From contig JAHLMK010000030.1 of the NCBI GenBank assembly GCA_019915135.1, forward strand, positions 124,001 to 188,000: a DNA stretch of 64,000 nt. The letters run 5' to 3'. This DNA is from Strobilurus pachycystidiatus. Lineage: Eukaryota > Basidiomycota > Agaricomycetes > Agaricales > Physalacriaceae. A program made the translations under genes and the position numbers. Positions 1 through 10,523 of this stretch are shown one piece after another. Positions within the stretch are counted from its first letter, which is position 1, and every line of letters begins with the position of its first letter. The notes under the pieces were generated by a model. That model saw only the letters and a list, made by a program, of their open reading frames with translations, searched no databases and was not told the DNA's origin.

Positions 1-168
1 ATCATTGGGTAACAGACCGATAGAACCTGCGGCAACGAATTCTTTCCCAGCGAAGACGACCGCTTCTACGCACATCGACTTCTCTACAGAGGTGTAGATA
101 GATGCGCAGCCAGGTGCAGACCTGATACGAGTTTTGGCGGTGTTCGGTGTCGACATGGTAGACGGCAT
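1..168 (-). CDS. Partial hypothetical protein, N-terminal 56 residues
   Basis: An ATG at 166-168 (minus strand) opens a frame that stays open to the left edge, so the 3' part lies outside the window. The visible residues start MPSTMSTPNTAKTR and are rich in Ser, Thr and Ala, with no signal peptide or domain I recognise. A TATAAAAG box lies 90 nt upstream of the ATG, followed by a C/T-rich leader, which is a good promoter layout for a fungal gene and the main reason for preferring this start. Function unknown. Confidence 0.45.
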   Translation of the reverse strand, partial: MPSTMSTPNTAKTRIRSAPGCASIYTSVEKSMCVEAVVFAGKEFVAAGSIGLLPND

Positions 169-257
169 GTTAAAAGAGGATGTTTGAGAGATGAAGACGG
201 GAGTGGATTTTTGGGGAATTGGAGAATTTGTTGGAAAGGTGTATCCGGCAGAGTGGT

Positions 258-265
258 CTTTTATA
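258..265 (-). promoter_or_regulatory. TATA box of the left-edge gene
   Basis: TATAAAAG on the minus strand, 90 nt before the ATG at 168, with a pyrimidine-rich leader between them. Confidence 0.5.
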
Positions 266-888
266 CACCAGACAGGGCCAAATGTAGGAGATGTGCGCCC
301 CGCCGGTCGCTACCGAAGTCTCCTTGTTCTGACCTAACTTGACCATCCGCTTGTCCCTGGAGGCTATGCATCTGTATAATATCAACGTGGTAATCAGGAG
401 CGGCAGGGAACCAGTGTACATCCGAGAGGGTGCTGTGCAAGAAAACAATGGTCGAAGATCAAAGACATGCGCTCTTTTTTCAAATTGGGCTCGGATCAGC
501 GGCACCGTCCATAAATGGATATCTAGGCGCCCAGGGTCGACTTTGCACAACCAGGCCGCACGAATCATAAGTAACACTGATATAGCCCTGTTGGCTCACT
601 CAATGTGAGAGAGAAACGAGATGAAGCCCAGGCGGTGCTGGGGAAGAGCTGGTCGTGAGAAATCCGATGACCCGACCATGCGAAAGATTGCGGCGTCTTT
701 TTGTGGCGCCGATCAGTACACACAGCTAGAGGGACCCATTGGGCCAGGGCCATATTTGGCGGCACGACGTGGTGCATAGAGTCATATTCTCACTGCTGAT
801 CATGGACGCATTGCAAGAGGGACTGGCTGAATGTCAGGAATCACGCGATGCCATTACGAGCCCACAGTGGCCACGGCGAGTATATACT
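266..888. other. Intergenic, no gene seen
   Basis: Short overlapping frames on both strands show no splice-linked continuation or recognisable domain. Probably the upstream region of the left-edge gene. Confidence 0.5.
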
Positions 889-1519
889 AAAAGAGTCGGG
901 TCGAGTTCATAGGATGTGGTCGGAGTCAGGTTCGGAAGTCACCGAATCGTGATCGAGTCAGGTTGGGCAACCTGGCAACCTGACTCCCGACGTCCACATC
1001 CCGCCGTTTGCTCGCCTTCCCGCTGCAGACTGATCAAACTCAGTCATGCTATTTTTGATGTACTTGTCTAATTATCCATGTTTGCTTTGGGACCGCATCT
1101 TCTGAGTGCTTTCTTTCTTTGTTGTGCCCTTTGCACTGTCATCTGCAACACGTTCTCCGGCATGTAAGTAACTCTCTCAATAAGCACTCAACACAGAAAT
1201 GGAACACAGTGTATTAGACTCGAATGCTGGTACTCTCAAGACGGCTGGTCATGTGCTAAATCCAGCGAAGCTCGCAACAAGTCGAGATCGAGTGACAAGA
1301 GCCACATTCGTGATGTGATGTCTTTTTTACAAATGCCACAATTGACTACTGGCGGCGGGAGGACAGCTTGGAGAGTATCCTCAGTCCTGTCAGCGATATC
1401 ACATGACGGAACGTCGGTCGTGCACCGACGCGAGGCGCAACCAGATGGGTCAGGTTGATCAGATTGGATGGGTTTCAGTCGGGTTCGGCCTTTGCCGGTG
1501 AACCCGACCCGACTCTTTT
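889..1519. mobile_element. Candidate MITE-like element with 21-bp terminal inverted repeats
   Basis: The left end (889-909) begins AAAAGAGTCGGGTCGAGTTC and the right end (1499-1519) is its reverse complement with one mismatch in 21 bp. Each end also has an internal inverted repeat: GAGTCAGGTTG at 955-965 pairs perfectly with 976-986, and GTCGGGTTC at 1478-1486 pairs with 1500-1508. No coding frame is supported inside. I could not identify a target-site duplication, so the superfamily is unknown and the element may be old. Confidence 0.5.
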
Positions 1520-1565
1520 GGTCATGACCCGGCCACGGCGGTGCCGAAAGTAACTACGTAGATAC

Positions 1566-3660
1566 TCACGGCCGCAGGGACGCCACGGTAGACGCCAACG
1601 TGTTCGCCCACCCAATATAGTCTTCCATCCCTAGGCGCTCCCGCGCCTCCCGAGTATCAACAGTCGCAAAGACTTTTGGCTTGTCCTCCACATCCATAGA
1701 AGGTCTTCTCGAGCCATTCAGCACTCTCCTGGCGGCGCTCCAATTAAATAAGCCACCACACACAAGATATCTTCCTGGGGGTGCCGATAAAGCCCGGACA
1801 TGTGCGAGAGCTAGGTCACGGACGTCGATGAAGTGCGATGGGATAGGCGCGGATGGGCGGGAGGGGTCATCGATAAGAGATAAAACCCGACTGTTTCCGT
1901 TTAGGTGGACAGGACGCGGGAAGTCTTCGTGTATCGGACCTAATATTAGTGGGGGGTTAACTGACGCCGCAGTGTTATCAGAGGAGAGTGCCGATGAACT
2001 AGAGAGAGTTGCGTACTGAATGATAGTGACAGCTGAGGATAGGCCCACGCGAAAGCCCACGCTGATCGCTCTGCAATGTTCTGGCTTGCGAGGTACTGCC
2101 ACTGCAGCCCTCTTTCTTCCTTGTTAGGATCGCTCGGAATATGACCCCAGTCTACAAGAACATGTCCATCAGGGGAGAATGTCGCAACGTCTACAAAGGA
2201 CGCACCATTTGACCTGATGACCCCTGCCTCATACGGCTTTCTCAAGATTTCATCCGCTACGAAGATCACGTAAATATCAAGGTCACAATTCACCAAGAGA
2301 ACTCACGATTCATCATACTCGCCCACGTCCCCAGAACGACGATTTTCTTCACCCCGTTACTTGCAATGTGGTGTAGAGTCTGTGTCATGGCGCGTTCAGC
2401 CGCCTAGAAACGGGACAATCGGTTGGTAAGACAAGCTCGGTGAGCGATGGTGGTAATGAGGGCGCACCTCGATGCAGCCTTTGCTGTTCTGTAAGGGTGA
2501 AGGGATGTGTATCACTGCATCTACTACGGTATCCACACCAACCAGACCATACCACTCTGCGAGCCAGGAAAGCGCCCCGCCATGTTTGATGTTGATCTTT
2601 GCCTTCCTCATCAGCTCCAGCTCGGGAGACGGAATACAGCTATTATCAACGTTAAAAAAGGGCGAACGAAAAATGAGGCGAACAACACTAACCCTCGAAC
2701 TGTCCATCCCTCCTTTAAGAGAACATCAACGACATGTGTCCCGACAAAGCTCGATGCGTTGGTCACCTTGTGAATCGTGGCGTCAGTCGGCGCTATATCC
2801 TTATCGGGACATAACACTTACCAAAACGATGCCTTTCGTCTTCCGAACAATGCGAGGAGTCTGCCTCTCACTGTCGCCGCGCTTGCGCTTCTTTCCTTCG
2901 CTTTTGGCAGCCTGGTTGATCTTACGCGGTGACGGTCCCGTCGATCTTGACTTCGGCTTCGGCTTCGGCTTCGGGATGGTCGAAGAGGTGACGCTCACGC
3001 TGGGAGGAAGAGGGACTTTGAAAGGTGCATCCGATGTTGATGAAGGTGGTTCCAGAGTGCCTAATGGAGAAGGCTTGGGCGGCCAGACAAAAGTCACGGG
3101 TTGTCGGAGAACGAGGATTTCGGGCTTGGGAATCAGATTGTCACTTTCCGTTCAAGTGAGAATGAGAATCAAGAGATATGCAGATGTGGGAATCAACACC
3201 GTCGTTTAGTTGTGCATAATAGCTACTTACGAATTTTCATTCCTGACGAGTTGCCAATCACAGGCGTCATGCTTCCATGCCAGCTCGGGGGTGACCGGGT
3301 GGTGCGGCTGGAGAATGAAAGTCATGTCAGTACAGGGCGAGGAAAAACGGCCAGATATTGCTGACGATGGCTCTACAGTCCATCATCATGACAGCTTCAA
3401 GAGCCTTGCAGATGGTCAACTCACGCGCTGGTGATTTTGAGCGTTAGCTGTCGCCTCAGCTTCGTTTTTCACGTCCTAAGAGAAAATCATTCGGGATATG
3501 GTACGGAGAACATGACCAAGAGAACATCAACTGACAGGCTGAGGTTCCAGGGCCTGAGGGAGATGCCGGCTCGGGTCGCTGTCGCTCTGGATCCGTTCAT
3601 TAGGGCGTAAATCAAGGTCGTAAATAGCTGCCGACGTACCGTATGCTGATAGTCGTCCAT
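1566..3660 (-). CDS. Extended short-chain dehydrogenase-like protein with basic N-terminal extension; catalytic motifs altered
   Basis: I assembled a multi-exon model from MDDYQHT (ATG 3658-3660) to SLRP-stop (1566-1568). The first ~150 residues are low complexity, with a KPKPKPK tract and a KKRKR nuclear-localisation-like cluster. The reading then splices (donor GTAAGTG at about 2822) into an extended-SDR Rossmann fold: GIVL joins VTNASSFVGTHVVDVL, which rebuilds strand beta-1. Later exons give VVLGTWASM, YLASQNIAERSAW and INPPLILGP, the usual SDR order. The nucleotide-binding motif reads TNASSFVG where the family has TGASGFVG, and the YxxxK catalytic lysine is Gln (YLASQ). All introns remain spliceable, so this looks like an inactive or regulatory SDR rather than debris. 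The join of the two parts is inferred; the N-terminal exons could be a separate gene ending at 2801. Confidence 0.6.
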
Positions 3661-4828
3661 GGTGAGCGTGGCCTACGCTGCCCGCAATTCAGTACAGAGT
3701 AAGAAGGAAAGGGAAGAAGTTTTTGTGGCAGTGCGACCCGAGCATCCGGATCGGCCCCGGCCGATCCGCGTGCACATGCCACATGCCGTGACATTGACAA
3801 TGACATCTTGCCGGCGACGGTCAACAAGAGCTTCAACAAGTTGAACAATGAAACACACTGTTGACTATACAGTAAACTAAGGTATTGTAGTATTTCTCTA
3901 CAGAATGTCCTTGGGTTGTCTGCCATCGCTCTACGAGCCCATTCCTTGCTTTCCTGCATCTGTGCCTGAAATTTGACTGGGTCATGACTAATCAGGACGC
4001 AGTTGTTTACTCGTAACTCGACAGAGGGTATAGCGCCAGGAAAAATTCAGAAACTCTCTTTCGTCCGTTTTCAGTAGGAGATGTCGAGCTCCGTAATTGC
4101 GCCACCACTCAACTGCCAAACCAGGCTGTACCACAGAGGACCCACATAAGCACGCCATCACCTTCCGTCCATCGGGAAGGTCGTCTTGAGTATGATCGCA
4201 CTCCGGGTCCCGGACATGTCATCTCTCTCTTTGCGTACAGGCTATGTAACGATGGTGACGGACGTGCGTCGTGCTCGCAGTTCACGTCACAAGACTCTGC
4301 GAGCACCTACTCCTTTGCTATAACCTGAAGCTCATCAGTCATACCCACCGGCTCTTCATCGGTCAGAAGCCTCAGTGAACATCTGCAAACTTGGGCCCCA
4401 AGGTGAGTAAGTACGACTCACGGGTTCGGATCGTAGACCATTGCATTGGTCTACAATCCGATGTGTGGATCCAATGGGAGAGCGTCGAGTACTTGAAGTT
4501 CGACCTAAACGAAAACCTGGTTATTCCTCACGCGAGAAAAGGTACTCCAGACTGGATGAACGAAGTTAGAACCGATGCTGCCGAGCACTAGCATCGAATG
4601 GAGGTTGATAAAGCTACCCAACCCTACAAAAGATCCTGATGCCTCATTCATAGATGAAACTTCGACAAACGTCAAAAAAGCGGTAAATAAGGTTCAAAGA
4701 CTACGCTCTGTAGCACGCAAAAATTTACTTTATCTCCATAAGTACGCGTACGCCCACAGCAAGCGAGCATGCACAAATAAAGGTTCGTGCAGAAGCAATT
4801 ATAGCACCAATATCGTATGGTAATTCAC
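3661..4828. other. Intergenic, about 1.2 kb
   Basis: A 66-residue frame at 4391-4591 (+) and an 82-residue frame at 4575-4823 (+) overlap here. Neither joins to a larger model or shows a known motif; they may be relics. No RNA gene was seen. Confidence 0.4.
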
Positions 4829-6993
4829 TCAGTCGACATCATCGATCCCCCCAAACGACGCATGCCCCGCCGCCACCACCGGAGCCTGTGGTGGTGGTGG
4901 TGAAGACCCAAAAGAGAAGGAAAATCCCCCAGGCAGAGTCAGGATCGGCGTCGGAAGCGGCGAATCGATAGGCTCAAGCGGCGGCGGTCCGTCGTCATTC
5001 TGCGTCTGTGTCTGTGCAGCCTGCGCCCTCCGTTTCTTCTCCGCCCTCATCGACATCCTCTTCCTCTGGATTTTGGAGAAGGACGATAACGTAGCGAGTG
5101 CATCACTGAGATATCGTTTGCTCGGTCGGTTCAGCACCCTATGCCCCCAAGTCAGTCAAAGTCGGATTGATTGGTTGGAAAGAAAACGTACCTGTTGAGC
5201 ATGCTCTCCACCACGTCCTGCGCCCTCAAGAACGGCATCACCTCTACCATCTTCAGGTACACTCTCTGCATCATCGATGCGCTTCCCTTGACCGAATTGG
5301 CCACCTCCATCCACCCTTCGAACCGCTCCCCGAGCGGAGGCCGCAATTCTTCCCGGAGCTCCTCCAGATCTGGATCGCGCGGATCCAAATCAAGGTGTCC
5401 GAGAAAGTCCGTCTCCTCGCCTTCCTCTATGCCCGGTGCGGGTATGCCCATCATCATCGCAGCAAACGCCACGGCATGCAGCGGGGCAGCGGACGGCGTC
5501 ACCACGGCCTCGACCCAATTCTCTACGCTCTCCGAACGCTGTGCAGAGTGGCTTGGGAGCCGTAAGAGGCGCGTGAGATCAGACGCGTGCGTCGGGTCGT
5601 CGATGTGGCAGAACGAGCCGCGGATGCTCGAGGCGGTGGCGTGGATGGTCTGCACCATCTCGCGCTCGATGATGGAGAGCGTTTTGGTGCGGTTGGCGGG
5701 CGCGGACGAGGCGGTGAGGAGCGCCATCTGCACTATGGAGGCATCACGCGGACGGAGGAGGTGCTCGTGGGTGTCGAGGAGGCGCATGATGGAGGCGCTA
5801 TCGTCTTCGCTGGTGTAGATCTCCAACGCAGCGGCGAGGTTGTCGGAGCTCGCGGCGGCAAGATCGTTGAGGGTTGTCAGGAGGTCGTAGCATCCCATGT
5901 CTGCGAGGGCGGAATAGAGTGGTTCGGAGGGAGCGACGTCAAAGAGAGCGCGGAGATGGGTTCTAACGATCCGGCGGAGGTAGAGGCGATGTCGGTTGAC
6001 CTCCTCGCTCCAATGTTTGGCGTGTAGGTTGCAGTTGCAACGCACGGCGCGGTTGCTTGCCTGCGAGTCGCCATCGTCCTCCTCCGATTCGCTGTCCTCC
6101 TCGTCGACGTCCTCCCAATCCTCATCTTCATCATCGGCATCTTCGCCGTCTCCGCGGTTACCGCCATACAGCACGCGAACAAGGGACCGCCATCCCAGAT
6201 CGTCTTCGATATCCTGGAGCATAGCAGGGATCTGCGCCCTCGCTCGTCGGCCACCGGCTACAGACATGGAGAGGAACAATTCGCGCCACACCCAAAGGAG
6301 GACAGTCGTGATGTTCTGGCATCCGTGGAACTGGAAGTGCTTGACCTCCTTCCCGAGCAGATTGCGTATGCTGATATCCACCTCGTAGGCCTTCGTAGCG
6401 CAAGGACATCTGTGTTTTTCGTGAGCGATGAAAAACATGAGAACAGGCCTCGTACCCTCCAACGCGAGATCCATCATTCACTTTGTCCACCACTTCCGAC
6501 ATGAACAGCAGACTCGCATGCGCCTCCCGAAAATGCACCCGGTGCTCATACACCGCCACCCAAATCGTGGATATCCACCCGCCGATGCTCTGAATGAGCT
6601 CTTCCATCAGCTCGGCGCGATTCGAGCGCTCCTTGACGAAAGAACACTTCGCGTCGCGTGCCAGATCTGCCAACAGCGCGTTGATCTCCCTTTTCTTGCC
6701 GCGGAAGTCGAGCGAAGGCACGGCGCTTTGTTGGCGCTTGAAACGCGATGCGGTGCACAACACTGCAAGTTGTGAGCGGGAGGACAGAAGGGGACGGCTG
6801 AGCAGGGCTTACGGCGTTTCGCCTTCCCTCGGGGAGCGGCATCGAGCACGGATCCGAGATGCGATTCGATGAGCTTGCGCTGGCCTTCCGGGGGCAGGGA
6901 GTCGTAAATTTGGAGGAACCTGGGCCGCAGTCAACACACGAAGAGGCGAAAAGCGCAATGCGCGCACCTGTCGCTCGGGAGGACGGGCGACAT
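4829..6993 (-). CDS. Unrecognised multi-exon protein of about 650 residues with acidic linker
   Basis: The start MSPVLPSD (ATG 6991-6993) is followed by a 48-bp intron (6920-6967), an exon reading FLQIYDSLPPEGQRKLIESH, further introns near 6765-6814 and 6411-6457, a long exon covering roughly 5208-6410, and a last exon of about 100 residues ending GGIDDVD-stop at 4829. The protein is mainly helical. It has a strongly acidic Asp/Glu/Ser linker (about residues 230-260), one Cys-rich patch (NRAVRCNCNLHAKHW), and a C-terminal Q/P-rich tail with a KKRRAQ basic stretch. No signal peptide or TM segment. I do not recognise the family; it looks like a conserved single-copy fungal protein, and splice phases agree at every junction I checked. 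Confidence 0.7.
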
Positions 6994-7632
6994 GGAGGAC
7001 AAAGACAAGGAGCGAATTGCCAATTACTTCGGCCCTGATGTGGGTCTGTGCCTAATTTGGCCGAAGACTGATTATGCAAGCATCAATGACGCGCGTCGGC
7101 GGCGTCGCGGCGCACGCCTTGAGCTCAAACGTTCAATTGGTTGTCCCTTTGTCTTGAGCGAAGTGTACATTCTCCCATCATTCAATCTACCTCTGATCGT
7201 CCGTGTCCATACTACACCTGACTCGCTACTAGGTATGTCCGAATACTTCGAAGATCCTTTTTCTCATAACGAGGATTCCTGTGGCGGCGAATCGCGATTG
7301 ACGATCTTGTGGCACAAGCGATCTTTGTGTAGGGAGTAACCGTCTGGAGCGCCGCATGTGTTGGAGGAAGAGGTGCCGGCCAAAATTCTTGAACGTCTGA
7401 CCCCCGGCAAGTGCACCGATCTTCAAGGCAAGCATGTAACCGTCGCAGGCGGGACGGTATGAGGCTGTGTAGGCACCCCACCGCCATTGATGTAGGGACC
7501 CTCACGTAGATCCCCGAGATAAGATCAATCAGGCTGTGTCTTTTGTTTGACAAAGTATTTAAAGGACGTTGGTGGGCTCTGGATTCCTCGCTCATATACT
7601 TCCACATTCACCTCACAGTCTTATCACTCTAA
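6994..7632. promoter_or_regulatory. Divergent intergenic region with TATA-like box
   Basis: This lies between the start of the minus-strand gene at 6993 and the bZIP-like gene at 7633. TATTTAAA at 7556-7563 is 77 nt before the 7633 ATG and is a plausible TATA element. No gene seen. Confidence 0.4.
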
Positions 7633-8487
7633 ATGGCACATCAAAACACTACCAACGAGACAAAAGACGCTTATAGCACTGCCCTCTTTGGACTCCGAGG
7701 AACTGCGCCACGAGTCCCTGACTCTGCAGACACACCACTGCCGTGGGGTTCGACGGAGATAACCTTCTCCTCTGCATACTGGCCTGGATCCACCCCTTCC
7801 TTCAACCTCGATGATGATTCGACGCCTACGGGATACTTGCCTACGGCGCAGACGTTTGTACCACAGACCCCGACCGGCTTGTCTCCTCCACTGAGCAGCG
7901 CCATCTTCTCCTTCGAGTCTCCATCCATCCACGTCGAGGAAGAGGAAGATTCAACGCCTTACATGCCTATGGAGCAGCCGTTTGGACCACAGACCCAGAC
8001 CGGCTTGTCTCCTCTGCCACCACAACTCAGCGGCAGCGCTATGCTTCTCTCCCCGGGAGAGTACTTCAGTGGCAAAAGCCCAAGCCCTGGTTCTGTTGAG
8101 AGGCAGGGACGTTCTCTAGAAAGGTCGAGCTCTCCGTACGCCAATAACGCCACATCACGTAGCCGCAGCCGGCGGTCATCGACTCGGAACCCATCCCAAG
8201 TGGCCGGAGGACGATCGAGGCGAAACTCCCAGTCAACTCAAGATATCCCAGAAAGCATACGGGGTCAGGCATTGCTGACTATGACGTTGGATGAACTGGA
8301 GGCCGCGAAGGCTGACAACGATGAGTTGAGGAGTAGAATTGAGGAGTTGGAGAACATTGAGCAGTCGCAGCATGATGAGATTGCGAGCCTGAGGTCCGAG
8401 AATGAGGAGTTGAAGGATAACAATAAGGACCTACGGGAGATACTGCGTCAGCTGAACGAGCATCGGTTCCAGCGCTTGCGTGAGTAA
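7633..8487 (+). CDS. bZIP-like coiled-coil protein without a clear basic region
   Basis: Single-exon frame of 284 residues. The N-terminal two thirds is Ser/Thr/Pro-rich with two similar blocks (YLPTAQTFVPQTPTGLSP and YMPMEQPFGPQTQTGLSP), like an activation domain. The C-terminal ~60 residues form a long heptad coiled coil (LDELEAAKADNDELRSRIEE onward). Ahead of it is an Arg/Ser-rich stretch (SRSRRSS...GRSRRNS) and not the N-x7-R core of a DNA-binding bZIP. It shares the opening MAHxN, a Ser/Thr/Pro-rich body and a terminal coiled coil with the gene at 15341, so the two are probably paralogues. It may be a dimerising partner or a divergent bZIP that does not bind DNA. Confidence 0.65.
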   Translation: MAHQNTTNETKDAYSTALFGLRGTAPRVPDSADTPLPWGSTEITFSSAYWPGSTPSFNLDDDSTPTGYLPTAQTFVPQTPTGLSPPLSSAIFSFESPSIHVEEEEDSTPYMPMEQPFGPQTQTGLSPLPPQLSGSAMLLSPGEYFSGKSPSPGSVERQGRSLERSSSPYANNATSRSRSRRSSTRNPSQVAGGRSRRNSQSTQDIPESIRGQALLTMTLDELEAAKADNDELRSRIEELENIEQSQHDEIASLRSENEELKDNNKDLREILRQLNEHRFQRLRE

Positions 8488-8986
8488 TTAGGGGCGAGCA
8501 TGTTATTTAGAAGTATCTGTTAGAATTGTATTTGTACCTCGGTTGTTATCGTATAATAAAAAGAATTGGAAAGGAGGAGGCATCGGTGAATGAGCATGGA
8601 GGCTTAGGCACCTCGCAAAACAGACTGGATTGAAGCGACTCCTGACCCTTCAAGCGCAGAGAATAAAGCCTACCTACGAACGAACGACAACTGTCGACGC
8701 CAACAACATGATGGGCACTGCTACGTCTTTTTCACTGCTCAAGCTCTGACGGCAGCCTCTTCACTGTTTCCTCCAAGTCCCGGTTATTCTCGTCTATCTC
8801 GTGGTCTGGTTTTGACGAGAACTCCGGGCTAGAACAAGAGGTGACGAAGACTACTAGGTATGTAGATGCTTACTACAGTGATGGACAGAGTAGTAGTATG
8901 TACCGGAGGTGACGAGAACGATGAATGGGATGTGAGTGAAGATAGAAAAGTCCAGATTTGTATAAATATACGAGTGGCTCACATCA
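8488..8986. other. Convergent intergenic region
   Basis: 3' flanks of the bZIP-like gene (+) and the one-TM gene (-). The left edge of the tandem duplication falls near 8915. An AATAAA-like AATAAAAAG at about 8556 could be a polyadenylation signal for the + gene. Confidence 0.35.
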
Positions 8987-10523
8987 CTACTCACCGTCAG
9001 CCGCTGTATACCCCGGCGGCGGTTCGTCCGATAAACCTTGTGCCCATGCACTCCCCAAATGTGACTGCAGAGCCTCCAGCTGACCCCGCATCATAGCGAT
9101 CTGCTTTCTGAGCTCGGACACCTCTTCGTCTCGAGCATCTCCTGTTCCACCACCTTGAGCCGCCCGGAGTGAAGACATTTCATCCTCGATGGCGCGCATC
9201 TTGCGCTTGAGCGTCTGCTGGCGCGTCTGTCGGAGGTCTTCCGGACTGCGCGACTCGGATGACTCGGATGCGTCGGAGGGATTCGCAACTCTGAGCGTCG
9301 TCTTTGATGCATCGACATCAATCAGACTCCTGTCAAAGGCTGTGCGACTTGACGATGATGTGTCATAACCATGAGCTCGTAATGTGGCAGGGAATGCCTC
9401 GGGCCGATATGTCGACATCTGTGGAGAGTCGCCGCCGTCGTCCAGGATGGGAGCGAGATCCCTTTCACGATGACGCTGGAGCCGGCGTCGGCCAAAGAGG
9501 GCAGCCAATACGGCTATCAGAAGTGCAACTCCTCCTGCCGTGGCAGCCGCAATGACTGCCGTGTTAGGACCAGAGTCGTCTGATCTATGATGGCTAGCGG
9601 GTGCAGCAGGTAATTGAGTGCTAGAGCTAGCTGAAGAGGATGCGGAGATTGTGGCAACAGGTGTTTGGGTGCTAGAGCTAGCTGAAGAGGATGCAGCGGA
9701 ACTTGTGGCAACAGGTGATTGAGTGCTGGAGCTAGCTGAAGAGGATGCGGTAATTGTGGCATCAGGCGATTGAGTGCTAGAGCTAGTTGAAGAGGATGCG
9801 GGAGTTGTGGCAACAGATGATTGAGTGCTAGAGCTAGTTGAAGAGGATGCAGAAGTTGTGGGACTGGAGGACGAAGATGTTGTTTCCGGATCAAACCTAG
9901 AGACAACCGTGAGCCGGGATAAGTACGCGCACAAAGCTGACGGATAGGCGTACGTGTATATGGCGTAATCAAAGTTGACGTACACGTTATAGCTGAGGCC
10001 ATCTGTGCTGATCACCATGCTGTGTTCCTTCTGCTCAAGCCCAGTCTTCGAGTACGCGAGAGCGTTGTATTCCAAGAGCGGGCTAGATGTGGGGATATGG
10101 TCGAAAGAACCGTCTGGCTGACCGTCCAATGTAAAGTTGCATTGTGTTCGAGTAGTGATATAGGCACCCTGGTCGTTTGCGAGGATGAAGAAAACGTAGA
10201 GAGCCACACCTTTACAACATGAATTAGCGGTGCTCGACTACTGCTCGAGGAATAGACAAACCCTCAAACGAAAAGGATACACTTGAAAGGCTACGGTTGG
10301 GGTTGCCATAAGTCACTGCCATCCATGTCCCGTCGAAGGCCACATCTCTGTCGGGCTGAATGGCGCATCCAGTACAATTGATCCCATGCCACGCGTAAAG
10401 CGGGACATAGACAGGGAGTCGACCTGTCACCGAATCTCCAAAGGTGTCGTCGATTGTACGATTTGTCGGCTCGGCCATTGCTAGCAGGGTCAAGATGACC
10501 GGCAGAGCTATGGGAGAGAGCAT
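8987..10523 (-). CDS. Secreted/one-TM receptor-like protein with S/T-rich stalk (copy 1)
   Basis: Exon 1 (10523-10262) encodes a hydrophobic signal peptide (MLSPIALPVILTLLAMA) and the start of a beta-rich extracellular domain with NxT/NxS sites. A 52-bp intron (10210-10261) and a 57-bp intron (9897-9953) follow. Next come four to five imperfect 18-19-residue S/T/A repeats, a single TM helix (AVIAAATAGGVALLIAVLAA) followed by GRRRLQRHRER as stop-transfer, and a cytoplasmic tail with a coiled coil (EVSELRKQIAMMRGQLEAL). This layout is common in Agaricomycete membrane proteins of unknown role. The 57-bp intron lacks stops and is a multiple of three, so it could be missed; the duplicate copy, where it is 61 bp, shows that it is a real intron. 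Confidence 0.75.
9600..9870. repeat. Coding minisatellite in the S/T-rich stalk of copy 1
   Basis: Four to five imperfect direct repeats of about 54-57 bp, each encoding a block like ASSSASSSTQSPVAT. The second gene copy (12700-12780) has a single collapsed unit, so the array expanded after the duplication or was lost from copy 2. Confidence 0.7.
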
